Source: Streptomyces mangrovisoli
GTDB lineage: Bacteria > Actinomycetota > Actinomycetes > Streptomycetales > Streptomycetaceae
DNA: 64,000 nt
NCBI RefSeq assembly: GCF_000974985.2
Contig: NZ_LAVA02000034.1
Coordinates: 124,001-188,000, forward strand
Direction: 5' to 3'
Below the pieces are notes generated by a model. The model saw nothing but the letters and a program-made list of their open reading frames with translations. It did not search any database and had not been told where the DNA came from. Every line of letters starts with the position of its first letter. Within the stretch, counting starts at the first letter, position 1. Below are positions 15,764 through 24,287 of the stretch, one piece after another. A program made the position numbers and the translations under genes.

Positions 15764-16543
15764 ATGCTCGATGCCAACCGCTCTGGCACCGCTACGGCCT
15801 CTCCCCGGGCCACCGCCACGGAGCTCTCCGTCCCCCTGCCCGCGCCCGCCCTGCGGCCGGCGCCGCCGGGGCTGACCGCCCGCTGCGCGCGGGCGGCGCT
15901 GTCGCCGTGGTCACGGCTCTCGCTGCTGATAGCCCTGCTCGGGGCGGCCGCCTCCGCCGTGCTGCTGTTCCATCCGCAGCGGCTGCTGGCCGACGGCTGG
16001 CCGCCGCAGCTCGGCGGGGCTCTCGCGGCGCTGGTGTTCGCGGGGGCGTACGGCCTGTGCACGGTGGCGTTCGTGCCGCGCCCGCTGCTGAATCTCGCGG
16101 CGGGGGCGCTGTTCGGCTCCCAGCTGGGCCTCGGCTCGGCGCTCGCCGGGACGGTGCTGGGCGCCGGGGTGGCGTTCGGTCTGGGCCGGATGCTCGGCCA
16201 GGACGCGCTGCGGCCGCTGCTGCGCGGGCGCTGGCTGAAGGCGGCCGACGGGCAGCTGAGCCGGCACGGGTTCCGTTCGATGATGGTGGCGCGGCTGTTC
16301 CCGGGCGTGCCGTTCTGGGCGGCGAACTACTGCGCCGCGGTGTCCCGGATGGGCTGGCTGCCGTTCCTGCTGGCGACGGCGCTCGGGTCGGTCCCGAACA
16401 CCGCCGCCTACGCCGTCGCGGGGGCCCGCGCCTCCTCGCCGACCTCGCCGGCGTTTTTGATCGCGATGGCGTGCATCGCGGTCCCGGCGCTGGCGGGCAC
16501 GGTGGTGGCCTGGCGCAAGCGTCACCACCTGCGCGGGAACTGA
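15764..16543 (+). CDS. TVP38/TMEM64 family membrane protein
   Basis: A 259-residue membrane protein of the TVP38/DedA (VTT domain) family. After a polar 45-residue N-terminus come about five membrane segments. The core motif is seen as FVPRPLLNLAAGALFGSQLG, followed by FRSMMVARLFPGVPFWAANYCAAVSRM with the re-entrant glycine/proline region. Family members are linked to lipid scrambling and envelope integrity. It is the second VTT-fold protein in the window, after the DedA gene at 6059. Confidence 0.85.
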   Translation: MLDANRSGTATASPRATATELSVPLPAPALRPAPPGLTARCARAALSPWSRLSLLIALLGAAASAVLLFHPQRLLADGWPPQLGGALAALVFAGAYGLCTVAFVPRPLLNLAAGALFGSQLGLGSALAGTVLGAGVAFGLGRMLGQDALRPLLRGRWLKAADGQLSRHGFRSMMVARLFPGVPFWAANYCAAVSRMGWLPFLLATALGSVPNTAAYAVAGARASSPTSPAFLIAMACIAVPALAGTVVAWRKRHHLRGN

Positions 16544-16591
16544 CGCTCCGGCACCGAGAGGGCCGCCGGCGGCAACGGCGCCGTAGTGCGG

Positions 16592-17761
16592 TCAGACGGC
16601 TTCGAGGATCATCGCGTTGGCGAGGCCGCCCGCCTCGCACATGGTCTGGAGCGCGTAGCGGGCGCCGCGGGCCCGCATGGCGTGCACGAGGGTGGTGGTC
16701 AGCCGGGTGCCGCTCGCGCCGAGGGGGTGCCCGATGGCGATGGCGCCACCGTGGACGTTGACCTTGGACAGGTCGGCGCCGGTCTCCTGCTGCCAGGCCA
16801 GGACCACGCTCGCGAAAGCCTCGTTGACCTCGAACAGGTCGATGTCGGCGACCGACAGGCCGGTCCTGCGCAGCACCTTCTCGGTGGCCGGGACGACACC
16901 GGTGAGCATCAGCAGCGGGTCGGAGCCGGTGACGGCGAAGCCTGCCAGCCGGGCGAGCGGGCGCAGGCCGAGGCGGTCGGCGGTCTCGGCGGAGGCGATG
17001 AGGACGGCGGAGGCGCCGTCGTTGATCGGACTGGCGTTGCCCGCGGTGACGTTCCACTCGATCTGCGGGAAGCGCTCGGCGAACTGCTCGTCGTAGTAGG
17101 CGGACTTGAGGCCGGCGAGGATCTCCGGGGTGCTGCCGGGCCGGATGCACTCGTCGCGGCCGACCCCGTCGAGCGGGGCGATCTCCGCGTCGAACAGGCC
17201 GGCGTCCCGGGCGGCGGCGGCACGGTGGTGCGAGCTGACCGCGAAGGCGTCCAACTGCTCGCGGGTCAGGGACCACTTGGCGGAGATCAGCTCGGCGCTG
17301 ATGCCCTGCGGGACCAGGCCCTCGGGGTAGCGCGACGCGACGCCGGGGCCGAAGGGGTCCGCGCCGGGCGGCACGTTGGACCACATCGGCACGCGGCTCA
17401 TCGACTCGACGCCACAGGCGACGACGAGGTCGTACGCCCCCGCCATGACGCCCTGCGCGGCGAAGTGCACGGCCTGCTGGGAGGAGCCGCACTGCCGGTC
17501 GACGGTGGTCGCGGGGACGGACTCGGGCAGCCCCGCGGACAGGGCGGCGTAGCGGGTGGTGTTCATGGCCTGTTCGCCGACCTGGTCGACGGTGCCGCCG
17601 ATGACGTCGTCGATCAGCGCGGGGTCGACGCCGGAGCGCTCGACGAGGGCGCGCAGGGTGTGGGCGAGGAGCTCGACGGGGTGGACGTGGGCGAGCGCGC
17701 CGCCCGGCTTGCCCTTGCCGACAGGGGTGCGTACGGCTTCGACGATCACTGCGTCACGCAT
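16592..17761 (-). CDS. Acetyl-CoA acetyltransferase (thiolase)
   Basis: A 389-residue thiolase that either cleaves 3-ketoacyl-CoA or condenses acyl-CoA units. The nucleophilic cysteine is in VDRQCGSSQQAVH (near residue 89), the histidine in GGAIAIGHPLGASG, and the second cysteine in LQTMCEAGG. In most thiolases that last motif reads CxGGG, so CEAGG is slightly unusual. A strong GGAGG precedes ATG 17761. It is divergent from an HxlR regulator, its likely controller. Length and motifs suggest beta-oxidation rather than the biosynthetic PhaA type, but this is uncertain. Confidence 0.9.
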   Translation of the reverse strand: MRDAVIVEAVRTPVGKGKPGGALAHVHPVELLAHTLRALVERSGVDPALIDDVIGGTVDQVGEQAMNTTRYAALSAGLPESVPATTVDRQCGSSQQAVHFAAQGVMAGAYDLVVACGVESMSRVPMWSNVPPGADPFGPGVASRYPEGLVPQGISAELISAKWSLTREQLDAFAVSSHHRAAAARDAGLFDAEIAPLDGVGRDECIRPGSTPEILAGLKSAYYDEQFAERFPQIEWNVTAGNASPINDGASAVLIASAETADRLGLRPLARLAGFAVTGSDPLLMLTGVVPATEKVLRRTGLSVADIDLFEVNEAFASVVLAWQQETGADLSKVNVHGGAIAIGHPLGASGTRLTTTLVHAMRARGARYALQTMCEAGGLANAMILEAV

Positions 17762-17881
17762 GGTGCGGGCCTCCTTGGCCGCCAGTCGCCGCTCGGGCCT
17801 GTCACGCGGGCAGGTCGCGGACGGCGGCACCCGGCCGATTACCAGTGAGTAGGTTTTCTGGACCCACCATAGCTCGGCGAG

Positions 17882-17893
17882 TTGGAATTTCAA
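17882..17893. promoter_or_regulatory. Candidate HxlR operator
   Basis: TTGGAATTTCAA, matching its reverse complement at 10 of 12 positions. It stands out as an AT-rich block in a GC-rich promoter, immediately upstream of a TAGAAT -10 box (17903-17908) that lies 6 bases before the HxlR start. Confidence 0.4.
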
Positions 17894-17914
17894 ACCCTCA
17901 CCTAGAATGGGGGC

Positions 17915-18385
17915 ATGGCCGCCCGCAAAGACCCGCGCCCCTGTTCCATCGCCGACACGCTCGCCGTCGTCGGCGAGAAGTACTCCCTGCTGGTCCTGCG
18001 GGAGGTGTGCCTCGGCAACCGCCGCTTCGACCAGCTGGTCCGCAACGTGGGCGCGCCGCGCGACATCCTGGCCGCGCGGCTGCGCCGCCTCGTCGACGCG
18101 GGGATCCTCACCAAGCGGCCGTACAGCGAGCGCCCGCAGCGGTTCGAGTACCTCCCCACGCAGGCGGGACTGGACCTGGAGCCGGTCCTGATGACCTTGA
18201 TGGCGTGGGGCGACCGGCACCTGAGGGACAGCGGGGACCGGCCGATGGTGATCGAGCACAACTGCGGCCACGACCTGCTCCCGCAGGTCACCTGCGCGGC
18301 CTGCGGCACCCCGGTCCGACACGAGGACCTGACGGCACACCCGCACGCGGAGGGCTGGACGGTGGCGGGGCCGACGGCGGCGTAG
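17915..18385 (+). CDS. HxlR-family transcriptional regulator
   Basis: A 156-residue winged-helix regulator. The HxlR signature is plain: CSIADTLAVVGEKYSLLVLR (residues about 10-29), RFDQLVRNVGAPRDILAARL and the wing KRPYSERPQRFEYLPTQAG. The C-terminus has two CxxC-like elements (HNCGHD..., VTCAACGTPV) that may bind a metal or sense redox state. It is divergent from the thiolase gene. ATG 17915 has no ribosome site but a well-placed -10 box, so the mRNA is probably leaderless. Confidence 0.87.
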   Translation: MAARKDPRPCSIADTLAVVGEKYSLLVLREVCLGNRRFDQLVRNVGAPRDILAARLRRLVDAGILTKRPYSERPQRFEYLPTQAGLDLEPVLMTLMAWGDRHLRDSGDRPMVIEHNCGHDLLPQVTCAACGTPVRHEDLTAHPHAEGWTVAGPTAA

Positions 18386-18669
18386 GACCTGTCCGGCCAT
18401 GACGACCCGCGCAACCAGGCCTGGGGGGCGCTCCTTCCGGGGCGCGGGGAACTGCACGCAGGGGCCCCACCGGCCCCCGGCGAGGCTCCGGAGGGGCGGG
18501 ACGCTACGCTGCGGTAAGCACACATGATCACCGCACGCAACAACTCCGGCCGCTTCCTTACCCACTTCCTACCTAGCCCCCTCCCGCCGGCCCGCTCGGT
18601 GAGTCGCACGCCGACCCGCTCGGCGGGCCGCCCGCCGTCCCCGATCAGCGACTTGGACGCCTCTTCCGC
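18386..18669. other. Intergenic 284 bp with Streptomyces-type dispersed element
   Basis: No gene seen. Bases 18439-18458 read GGGGCGCGGGGAACTGCACG, close to the GGCGCGGGGAACTGCGCG block that recurs in many Streptomyces intergenic regions. A -10-like TACGCT near 18504 could drive uppP with a leader of about 150 bases. Confidence 0.5.
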
Positions 18670-19545
18670 ATGTCATGGTTTGAATCCCTCGTCCTCGGAC
18701 TCGTCCAGGGGCTGACCGAGTTCCTGCCGGTCTCCTCCAGCGCCCATCTGCGGCTGACGGCCGCCTTCGCGGGCTGGGAGGACCCGGGCGCCGCCTTCAC
18801 GGCGATCACCCAGATCGGCACCGAGACGGCCGTAGTGCTCTACTTCCGCCGGGACATCGGCCGGATCGTCTCGGCGTGGGCCCGCTCGCTCACCGACCGG
18901 GCGATGCGCGCCGACCACGACGCGCAGGTGGGCTGGCTGGTCATCGTCGGCTCGATCCCGATCGGCGTCCTCGGGGTGACGCTCAAGGACCAGATCGAGG
19001 GGCCGTTCCGCGATCTGCGGGTCACCGCCACCATGTTGATCGTCGTCGGCGTCGTCATCGGCATCGCCGACCGGATGGCGGCGCGCGACGAGAAGGGCGG
19101 CCGGCACCGAACGCCCAAGCAGCGCAAGTCGCTCGAGGATCTGAGCGTCAAGGACGGCCTGATCTACGGGTTGTGCCAGGCGTGCGCGCTCGTCCCGGGC
19201 GTCTCCCGCTCCGGAGCCACCATCAGCGGCGGCCTGTTCATGGGCTACCGGCGTGAGGCGGCGGCCCGTTACTCCTTCCTGCTGGCGATCCCGGCGGTGC
19301 TCGCGTCCGGGGTGTTCGAGGTCAAGGACTCCCTGGACCAGGGCCATGTCGACTGGGGGCCCACGCTGTTCGCAACGGTGATCGCCTTCGCGTCCGGGTA
19401 CGCGGTGATCGCGTGGTTCATGAAGTGGATCTCCAGCAAGAGCTTCATGCCGTTCGTCTGGTACCGCATCGTGCTGGGCATCGTGATCATCGCGTTGGTG
19501 ACGGTCGGCGTGCTCAGCCCGCACGCGGCGGAATCGGCGGGCTGA
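18670..19545 (+). CDS. uppP: Undecaprenyl-diphosphatase
   Basis: A 291-residue integral membrane enzyme (BacA/UppP) that dephosphorylates undecaprenyl diphosphate to recycle the lipid carrier of peptidoglycan synthesis. Both signature motifs are present: GLTEFLPVSSSAHL (residues 14-27) and VPGVSRSGATISGGLFMGY (about 176-194), with the catalytic Glu, Ser and Arg residues. About eight membrane segments. A basic loop (RDEKGGRHRTPKQRK) faces the cytosol. Start at ATG 18670 lacks a strong ribosome site. Overproduction of this family gives bacitracin tolerance. Confidence 0.94.
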   Translation: MSWFESLVLGLVQGLTEFLPVSSSAHLRLTAAFAGWEDPGAAFTAITQIGTETAVVLYFRRDIGRIVSAWARSLTDRAMRADHDAQVGWLVIVGSIPIGVLGVTLKDQIEGPFRDLRVTATMLIVVGVVIGIADRMAARDEKGGRHRTPKQRKSLEDLSVKDGLIYGLCQACALVPGVSRSGATISGGLFMGYRREAAARYSFLLAIPAVLASGVFEVKDSLDQGHVDWGPTLFATVIAFASGYAVIAWFMKWISSKSFMPFVWYRIVLGIVIIALVTVGVLSPHAAESAG

Positions 19546-19575
19546 ACCGCCCCTGCGACGGCGATAATTCGACAC

Positions 19576-20088
19576 ATGACGCTCACCCAGCGGTTCGCCC
19601 GCGTCACCTTGGAGTATCTGGAGCGCTGCCGTTCGTCGGCCCTCGACTCCCCCGGCGCGACCCCCGGCTGGGACCCCCCGGAAGCGGATCTGCTGGACAC
19701 GGACTGGGCGTTGTGGGGGCTGGTCCGGTACGGCCGCTCCGCGGGCGCCGACGCCGGCCTGGTCGATCTGCTGGACCGCGCCGCCTCCGGGGACACCACC
19801 GTCGGCTATCTCGACCACGACGACGTGTACGAGGGGTTCGGCGACCCCCCGCGGATGCTGCTGCCGCAGGCGGTCGCCGAGGTGTCCCGGGCGCTGGACA
19901 CGATCGGACTCGACGCCCTGCTCGCCGAACTCCCCGCCGGCACCGAGGAGGCGGCGACGGCCTGCGGATTCGACCCCGGCTTCGACGGGGACGTACGCGC
20001 GTACCTGGTCTGGCACTTCGAGGCGCTGCGGGAGTTCTACCGGGTCGCCGCGGGGCGGGGCGAGTGCGTCGTCGCGTGGACGGACTGA
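19576..20088 (+). CDS. DUF1877-like hypothetical protein
   Basis: A 170-residue soluble acidic protein. The end, YLVWHFEALREFYRVAAGRGECVVAW, resembles the C-terminal helix of the DUF1877/YfbM family, and the middle (VGYLDHDDVYEGFGDPPRML, then VAEVSRALDTI) has the matching layout, but I cannot be certain. Function unknown. GATAAT at 19563-19568 lies 7 bases before ATG 19576 and no ribosome site exists, pointing to a leaderless mRNA. It follows uppP by 30 bases but has its own promoter. Confidence 0.65.
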   Translation: MTLTQRFARVTLEYLERCRSSALDSPGATPGWDPPEADLLDTDWALWGLVRYGRSAGADAGLVDLLDRAASGDTTVGYLDHDDVYEGFGDPPRMLLPQAVAEVSRALDTIGLDALLAELPAGTEEAATACGFDPGFDGDVRAYLVWHFEALREFYRVAAGRGECVVAWTD

Positions 20089-20163
20089 GCTTCCGGGGCC
20101 GCACGTGACCGACCGCATACCGATTGCGTAGCCGCCCGGTGGCGCAGGGTCAGCGTCTGCCCC

Positions 20164-20169
20164 TAGGCT
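20164..20169 (+). promoter_or_regulatory. -10 box (TAGGCT) for a small leaderless gene
   Basis: TAGGCT with 7 bases to ATG 20177; supports the reality of the 59-codon gene that follows. Confidence 0.5.
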
Positions 20170-20176
20170 GAGCCAC

Positions 20177-20356
20177 ATGTCCCCCGATTCACCGACCCCT
20201 GGTTCCGTGCGGTCCGCGGCCGAACTCAACGAGCGGATCCGCGCGTTGTGGCTGCGCGCGGGCGCGACCCTGTCGGCTCAGGAGCGCGCGGAGTACGAGT
20301 TGCTGGTGGTCAGATGGGCCGCCGCCATCCGCGGCGAGATCATCGAGGCGGCCTGA
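20177..20356 (+). CDS. Small conserved-looking protein (59 aa)
   Basis: A 59-residue protein, MSPDSPTPGSVRSAAELNER to EIIEAA. The second half is a charged amphipathic helix pair (ERIRALWLRA...LSAQERAEYELLVVRWAAAI). Third codon positions are strongly G/C as in its neighbours, and the promoter geometry (TAGGCT, 7 bases) fits a leaderless start, so I believe it is real although short. No known domain; function unknown. Confidence 0.65.
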   Translation: MSPDSPTPGSVRSAAELNERIRALWLRAGATLSAQERAEYELLVVRWAAAIRGEIIEAA

Positions 20357-20428
20357 CCGGCCCGGGCGCGGACATCCGTTCCGCGCCGCCCTCTTGGCTC
20401 CGCGCGCCCCGTGCCCAACACTGACCCG

Positions 20429-20914
20429 ATGACGCAGCGTGCGGAGCTGGCGACGATGCTGGACCGGGTGGCCCTCGACGGGCTGGTCACCGAGTACGCG
20501 GTGGCGGTGGACGACGGCGACTGGACGGCGTACCAGGAGCTGTTCACGGCGGACGGGCGGGCGGACTACCGCTCGGCGGGCGGCATCGAGGGATCCGCGC
20601 GGGAGGTGGCCGACTGGCTCGCCGACACCATGCGGCTGTTCCCCATGCGGCAGCATCTCGTCGTCAACCGCCGGGTGCGCTTCGGCGTCCTGGAGCAGGA
20701 CACCGGGGACACGGCGAGCGTGCAGGCGGACTACATCAACCCGATGCGGTTCGCCTCCGACGACGACCTGGCCTCGACCGCTCCGGACTTCGTCTGCGGC
20801 GGCCGCTACACCTTCGGCCTGCTGCGCACCGCCGCGGGCTGGCGGCTGCGCCGGGTCGCCGTACACGAGAAGTGGCGGCGCCTGCCCCCACCGGGCGACG
20901 GCCGGGCGGCGTAG
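20429..20914 (+). CDS. SnoaL-like (NTF2-fold) protein
   Basis: A 161-residue protein with the SnoaL_4/NTF2-like fold: an N-terminal helix LDGLVTEYAVAVDDGDWTAY, then LFTADGRADYRSAGG and a strand-rich second half (VRFGVLEQDTGDTASVQADY ... GRYTFGLLRTAAGWRLRRV). Such proteins are small isomerases, dehydratases or binding proteins; the reaction is not predictable. ATG 20429 is preferred over GTG 20411 on promoter spacing (AACACT 6 bases upstream). Confidence 0.75.
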   Translation: MTQRAELATMLDRVALDGLVTEYAVAVDDGDWTAYQELFTADGRADYRSAGGIEGSAREVADWLADTMRLFPMRQHLVVNRRVRFGVLEQDTGDTASVQADYINPMRFASDDDLASTAPDFVCGGRYTFGLLRTAAGWRLRRVAVHEKWRRLPPPGDGRAA

Positions 20915-20925
20915 ACCTGCCGGGC

Positions 20926-20995
20926 GGACGCAGGGACGCACGGACGGACAGACGCACGGACGGACGGGTGGGCGGACGCACGGGCGGACGGGCGC
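20926..20995. repeat. GGACGGACGCAC-type microsatellite
   Basis: Repeated ACGCACGGACGGAC and variants, followed by looser GGCGCGCGGG blocks up to about 21060. It starts 11 bases after the stop of the SnoaL-like gene. No coding character. Confidence 0.75.
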
Positions 20996-21154
20996 GCCTG
21001 TGGGCAGGCGCGCGGGCGTACAGGCGCGAAGAGGCGCGGGCAGCGCGAGGAGGCGCGGGTGGCGCGCGGCGTGATCCGCCTGCCCGAAGACCCACTGTCC
21101 GAGATCGCCGTGGAGCGCGCACACTGGAGCCACCCACCGGGCAGGAGGCGTCTC

Positions 21155-22729
21155 ATGAAGAGCTTTGACCCCTGGCTCGCCTCCCCGTGGCGCCGCAGCC
21201 TGCTGGCCGCGGTCGTGGGCGCGCTCCCCGTGTTCGCCTTCCCGGCCCCGTCGCTGTGGTGGTTCGCCTACGTCGCCCTCGTCCCCTGGATACTGCTCGC
21301 CCGCTGCGCCCCCACCGGGCGGCGGGCGGCCTACGACGGCTGGGCCGGCGGTTTCGGCTTCATGGTGGCGGTGCACCACTGGCTGCTGCCCAGCCTGCAC
21401 GTGTTCATCTTCCTGATCGCCGCCCTGCTGGGCGCGCTGTGGGCGCCCTGGGGCTGGCTGGTGCGCCGGCTGCTGGCGGGCACGCCGTCCGGGCGCCGGG
21501 TCGCCGCCGCGCTGCTGGTGCTGCCGTCCGGCTGGCTGGCCGTCGAGCTGGTGCGGTCCTGGCAGGGGCTCGGCGGCCCCTGGGGACTGCTCGGATCCAG
21601 CCAGTGGCAGGTCCAGCCGGCCCTGCGGCTGGCCTCCGTCGGCGGGGTCTGGCTGCTCAGCTTCCTCGTCGTGGCGCTGAACGTCACCGTCGCGCTGCTG
21701 GTGTCGGTGCGGGAGGCGCGGGTACCCGCCGTGATCTCCCTGGTGGCCACGGCGACCGCGACCTCGGCGGCCTGGGTGTGGTCACCGCGCCCGGACGTCG
21801 ACGGACGGGTCAGGATCGCCGTCGTGCAGCCCGGCGTGGTCGGCGGCGACGACAGCGGCGACCGTCGCTTCGCCCGCGAGGAGCAGCTCACCCGTCGGCT
21901 GGTCGGCCGTGACGTGGACCTGATCGTGTGGGGCGAGAGCAGCGTCGGCTACGACCTCGGGCAGCGGCCCGATCTGGCCCGGCGGATCGCGGCGCTGTCC
22001 CGCAGCACCGGCGCGGACATCCTGGTGAACGTGGACGCGCGCCGCTCGGACCGGCCCGGCATCTACAAGAGCGCCATCCTGGTGGGCGCGGACGGCCCCA
22101 CGGGAGCCCGCTACGACAAGATGCGCCTGGTCCCCTTCGGCGAGTACGTCCCCGCCCGCTCGCTGCTCGGCTGGGCGACGTCCGTCGGCAAGGCGGCCGG
22201 CGAGGACCGGCGGCGGGGCAGCGAGCAGGTGGTGATGGACGTCGGGCACGGGCTGCGGATCGGTCCGATGATCTGCTTCGAGACCGCGTTCCCCGACATG
22301 AGCCGCCATCTCGCGCAGGACGGCGCGGACGTGCTGCTCGGCCAGTCGTCGACGTCGACGTTCCAGGGCAGCTGGGCCCCCGAGCAGCACGCCTCGCTCG
22401 CCGCGCTGCGCGCCGCCGAGACCGGCCGTCCGATGGTGCACGCGACGCTGACCGGCGTCTCCGCGGTCTACGCGCCCGACGGCACGCGCATCGGGTCGTG
22501 GCTGGGCACCGGCGACAGCACCGCGCGGGTGTACGAGGTGCCGCTCGCGCACGGCGTCACGCCGTACGTCCGCTACGGCGACTGGCCCGTGCACGGGGCC
22601 CTGCTGGTGCTGGCGGCCTTCTGCGCGACGGAGGGGATGCGGGCGCTCAGGCCGCGCCGGAACGCTCCCGAACCGCATGTACCACCCGCTCGGCAAGCTC
22701 ATGAGTCGCCAGCGCGTCCCGGGCGCTGA
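21155..22729 (+). CDS. lnt: Apolipoprotein N-acyltransferase
   Basis: A 524-residue membrane enzyme that adds the third acyl chain to lipoproteins. Residues about 10-210 hold the membrane segments, and about 225-470 the nitrilase-type catalytic domain. The triad is visible: Glu in IVWGESSVG, Lys in YDKMRLVPFGEYVPA, and Cys in MICFETAFPD. Start ATG 21155 follows AGGAGG by 6 bases. Streptomyces have two lnt genes; this one could be either. The last 83 bases overlap the 3' end of the convergent oxidoreductase gene. Polar C-terminal tail of about 40 residues. Confidence 0.92.
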   Translation: MKSFDPWLASPWRRSLLAAVVGALPVFAFPAPSLWWFAYVALVPWILLARCAPTGRRAAYDGWAGGFGFMVAVHHWLLPSLHVFIFLIAALLGALWAPWGWLVRRLLAGTPSGRRVAAALLVLPSGWLAVELVRSWQGLGGPWGLLGSSQWQVQPALRLASVGGVWLLSFLVVALNVTVALLVSVREARVPAVISLVATATATSAAWVWSPRPDVDGRVRIAVVQPGVVGGDDSGDRRFAREEQLTRRLVGRDVDLIVWGESSVGYDLGQRPDLARRIAALSRSTGADILVNVDARRSDRPGIYKSAILVGADGPTGARYDKMRLVPFGEYVPARSLLGWATSVGKAAGEDRRRGSEQVVMDVGHGLRIGPMICFETAFPDMSRHLAQDGADVLLGQSSTSTFQGSWAPEQHASLAALRAAETGRPMVHATLTGVSAVYAPDGTRIGSWLGTGDSTARVYEVPLAHGVTPYVRYGDWPVHGALLVLAAFCATEGMRALRPRRNAPEPHVPPARQAHESPARPGR

Positions 22730-23558
22730 GCACCTTGCCCGCGCGCACGGCGTCCAGGAAGGCGAGCGAGGCCTGCTCGATGCCGCGCTGCCGGGCCACC
22801 GGCACCCAGTCGCCGCGCCGCCGCACGGTCGGCTGGCCCTTGTGGTCGACGACCTCGGCGAGGTTGATCACCTGACGCTTGGTGTCCTGCCCGGACACCT
22901 CCAGGATCTCCTCGGCCGAGCCGCTGAGCCGGTTCATCACGCCGAGCGCGGTGAAGCCGTCCCCGGCGAGCTGGAGGACGACGTGGTGCAGCAGGCCGTC
23001 CTCGACGCGGGCGCGCACGGTGATGTCGTCGACCGGTCCGGGCACCAGGAAGCGCAGGGTGTCGACGACGTGGATGAAGTCGTCGAGGATCATCGTGCGG
23101 GGCTCCTCGGGCAGCCCGACGCGGTTCTTCTGCATCAGGATCAGCTCGCGGGGGTGGTCGGCGCACTGCACGTACCCCGGGGCGTGGCGCCGGTTGAAGC
23201 CGACCGCGAGGCCGACGCCGCGCCGCTCGGCGAGCTCCACGAGCCGCTCGGAGTCCTCCAGCCGGTAGGCGAGGGGCTTGTCGACGTAGGTGGGGACGCC
23301 CGCCTCCAGGAGCCGCTCGACGATCTCCGGGTGGACGGCGGTGGGCGCGTGCACGAAGGCCGCGTCGAGGCCCGCGGCGATGAGCGAGTCGAGGTCGGCG
23401 TGGCGCTGCGCGGCGGGCAGGTGCAGGCTGTCGGCGACCCGGGCGAGGGTGGCCGGGGTGCGGGTCTGCACGTGCAGTTCGATCCCGCTCTGGACCGCCA
23501 GCACGGGCAGATACGCCTTCTGCGCGATGTCGCCGAGACCGATGCAGCCGACCTTCAC
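22647..23558 (-). CDS. Gfo/Idh/MocA-family oxidoreductase
   Basis: A 303-residue NAD(P)-dependent oxidoreductase. The Rossmann loop GCIGLGDIAQKAYLPVL is at residues 4-20, and the family DKP motif is in VPTYVDKPLAYRLEDSE. Substrates are usually sugars, inositols or imines; not predictable here. GTG 23558 follows GGAGGAG by 6 bases. A TATGCT -10 box lies near 23604-23609 on the minus strand. The N-terminus begins directly with the nucleotide fold, so it is cytosolic. Confidence 0.88.
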   Translation of the reverse strand: MKVGCIGLGDIAQKAYLPVLAVQSGIELHVQTRTPATLARVADSLHLPAAQRHADLDSLIAAGLDAAFVHAPTAVHPEIVERLLEAGVPTYVDKPLAYRLEDSERLVELAERRGVGLAVGFNRRHAPGYVQCADHPRELILMQKNRVGLPEEPRTMILDDFIHVVDTLRFLVPGPVDDITVRARVEDGLLHHVVLQLAGDGFTALGVMNRLSGSAEEILEVSGQDTKRQVINLAEVVDHKGQPTVRRRGDWVPVARQRGIEQASLAFLDAVRAGKVLSARDALATHELAERVVHAVRERSGAA

Positions 23559-23664
23559 GTGGCGCTCCTCCAGTCGTTGCCCGCCTGCCTGTACCTGCTC
23601 GGAAGCATACGGGTCGGCGGTAATTGCCTGGTGGCTCCCCCGAGACGTGAACCATGATGCGGGC

Positions 23665-24174
23665 ATGACGACCGAACGCACGGAACCCGCCCTGAACGCC
23701 GGCGAACGGGCCATGCTCGAAGGCTGGCTCGACTACCACCGCCGGACCCTGGCCTGGAAGTGCGAGGGCCTGACCGACGCACAGTTGCGGACCGCTTCGG
23801 TGCCGCCCTCCGGGCTGACCCTGCTGGGCCTGGTCCGGCACATGGCGGAGGTGGAGAACGGCTGGTTCACGCATGTGCTGACGGGCGTGGACGAACCGGT
23901 CTACGCCACCGAGGAGGACCCGGACGCCGACTTCCACCACACCGACGCCGACACCTGGGAGGAGGCCCACGCCACCTGGCAGGCCGAGATCGCCTCCGCC
24001 CGCCGCAACGCCGCCGGACTGGACCTCGACGCCCTCTCCAAGACGGTGAGCCGCCGCACCGGGGAGCCGTTCAGCCTGCGCTGGATCTACACGCACATGA
24101 TCGAGGAGTACGCCCGCCACAACGGCCACGCCGACCTGCTCCGCGAGGTGATCGACGGCCGCACCGGCGACTGA
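23665..24174 (+). CDS. DinB/DUF664-family protein
   Basis: A 169-residue four-helix-bundle protein of the DinB superfamily (not the polymerase). Family residues include LDYHRRTLAWKCEGLTDAQL, LVRHMAEVENGWFTHVL with the first metal histidine, and YTHMIEEYARHNGHADLLRE with the C-terminal histidines. Many actinobacterial members are thiol transferases using mycothiol or bacillithiol, so a detoxification role is plausible. ATG 23665; CATGAT 6 bases upstream suggests a leaderless mRNA. Confidence 0.85.
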   Translation: MTTERTEPALNAGERAMLEGWLDYHRRTLAWKCEGLTDAQLRTASVPPSGLTLLGLVRHMAEVENGWFTHVLTGVDEPVYATEEDPDADFHHTDADTWEEAHATWQAEIASARRNAAGLDLDALSKTVSRRTGEPFSLRWIYTHMIEEYARHNGHADLLREVIDGRTGD

Positions 24175-24287
24175 CGTCAGCCTCGGCGGGGCCGGGCCCT
24201 CCGTACGGGGCAGGAGATCACCCGGGTGGGGGATCATCGTCGAGGACTCCGTTCCCCGGGGGCGGACGAACCAGCAGAGTGGCGCGG

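Noticed and set aside
20926..21060. CRISPR-like direct repeats
   Set aside because: Repeat units are contiguous and 8-16 bp, with no spacers and no cas genes.
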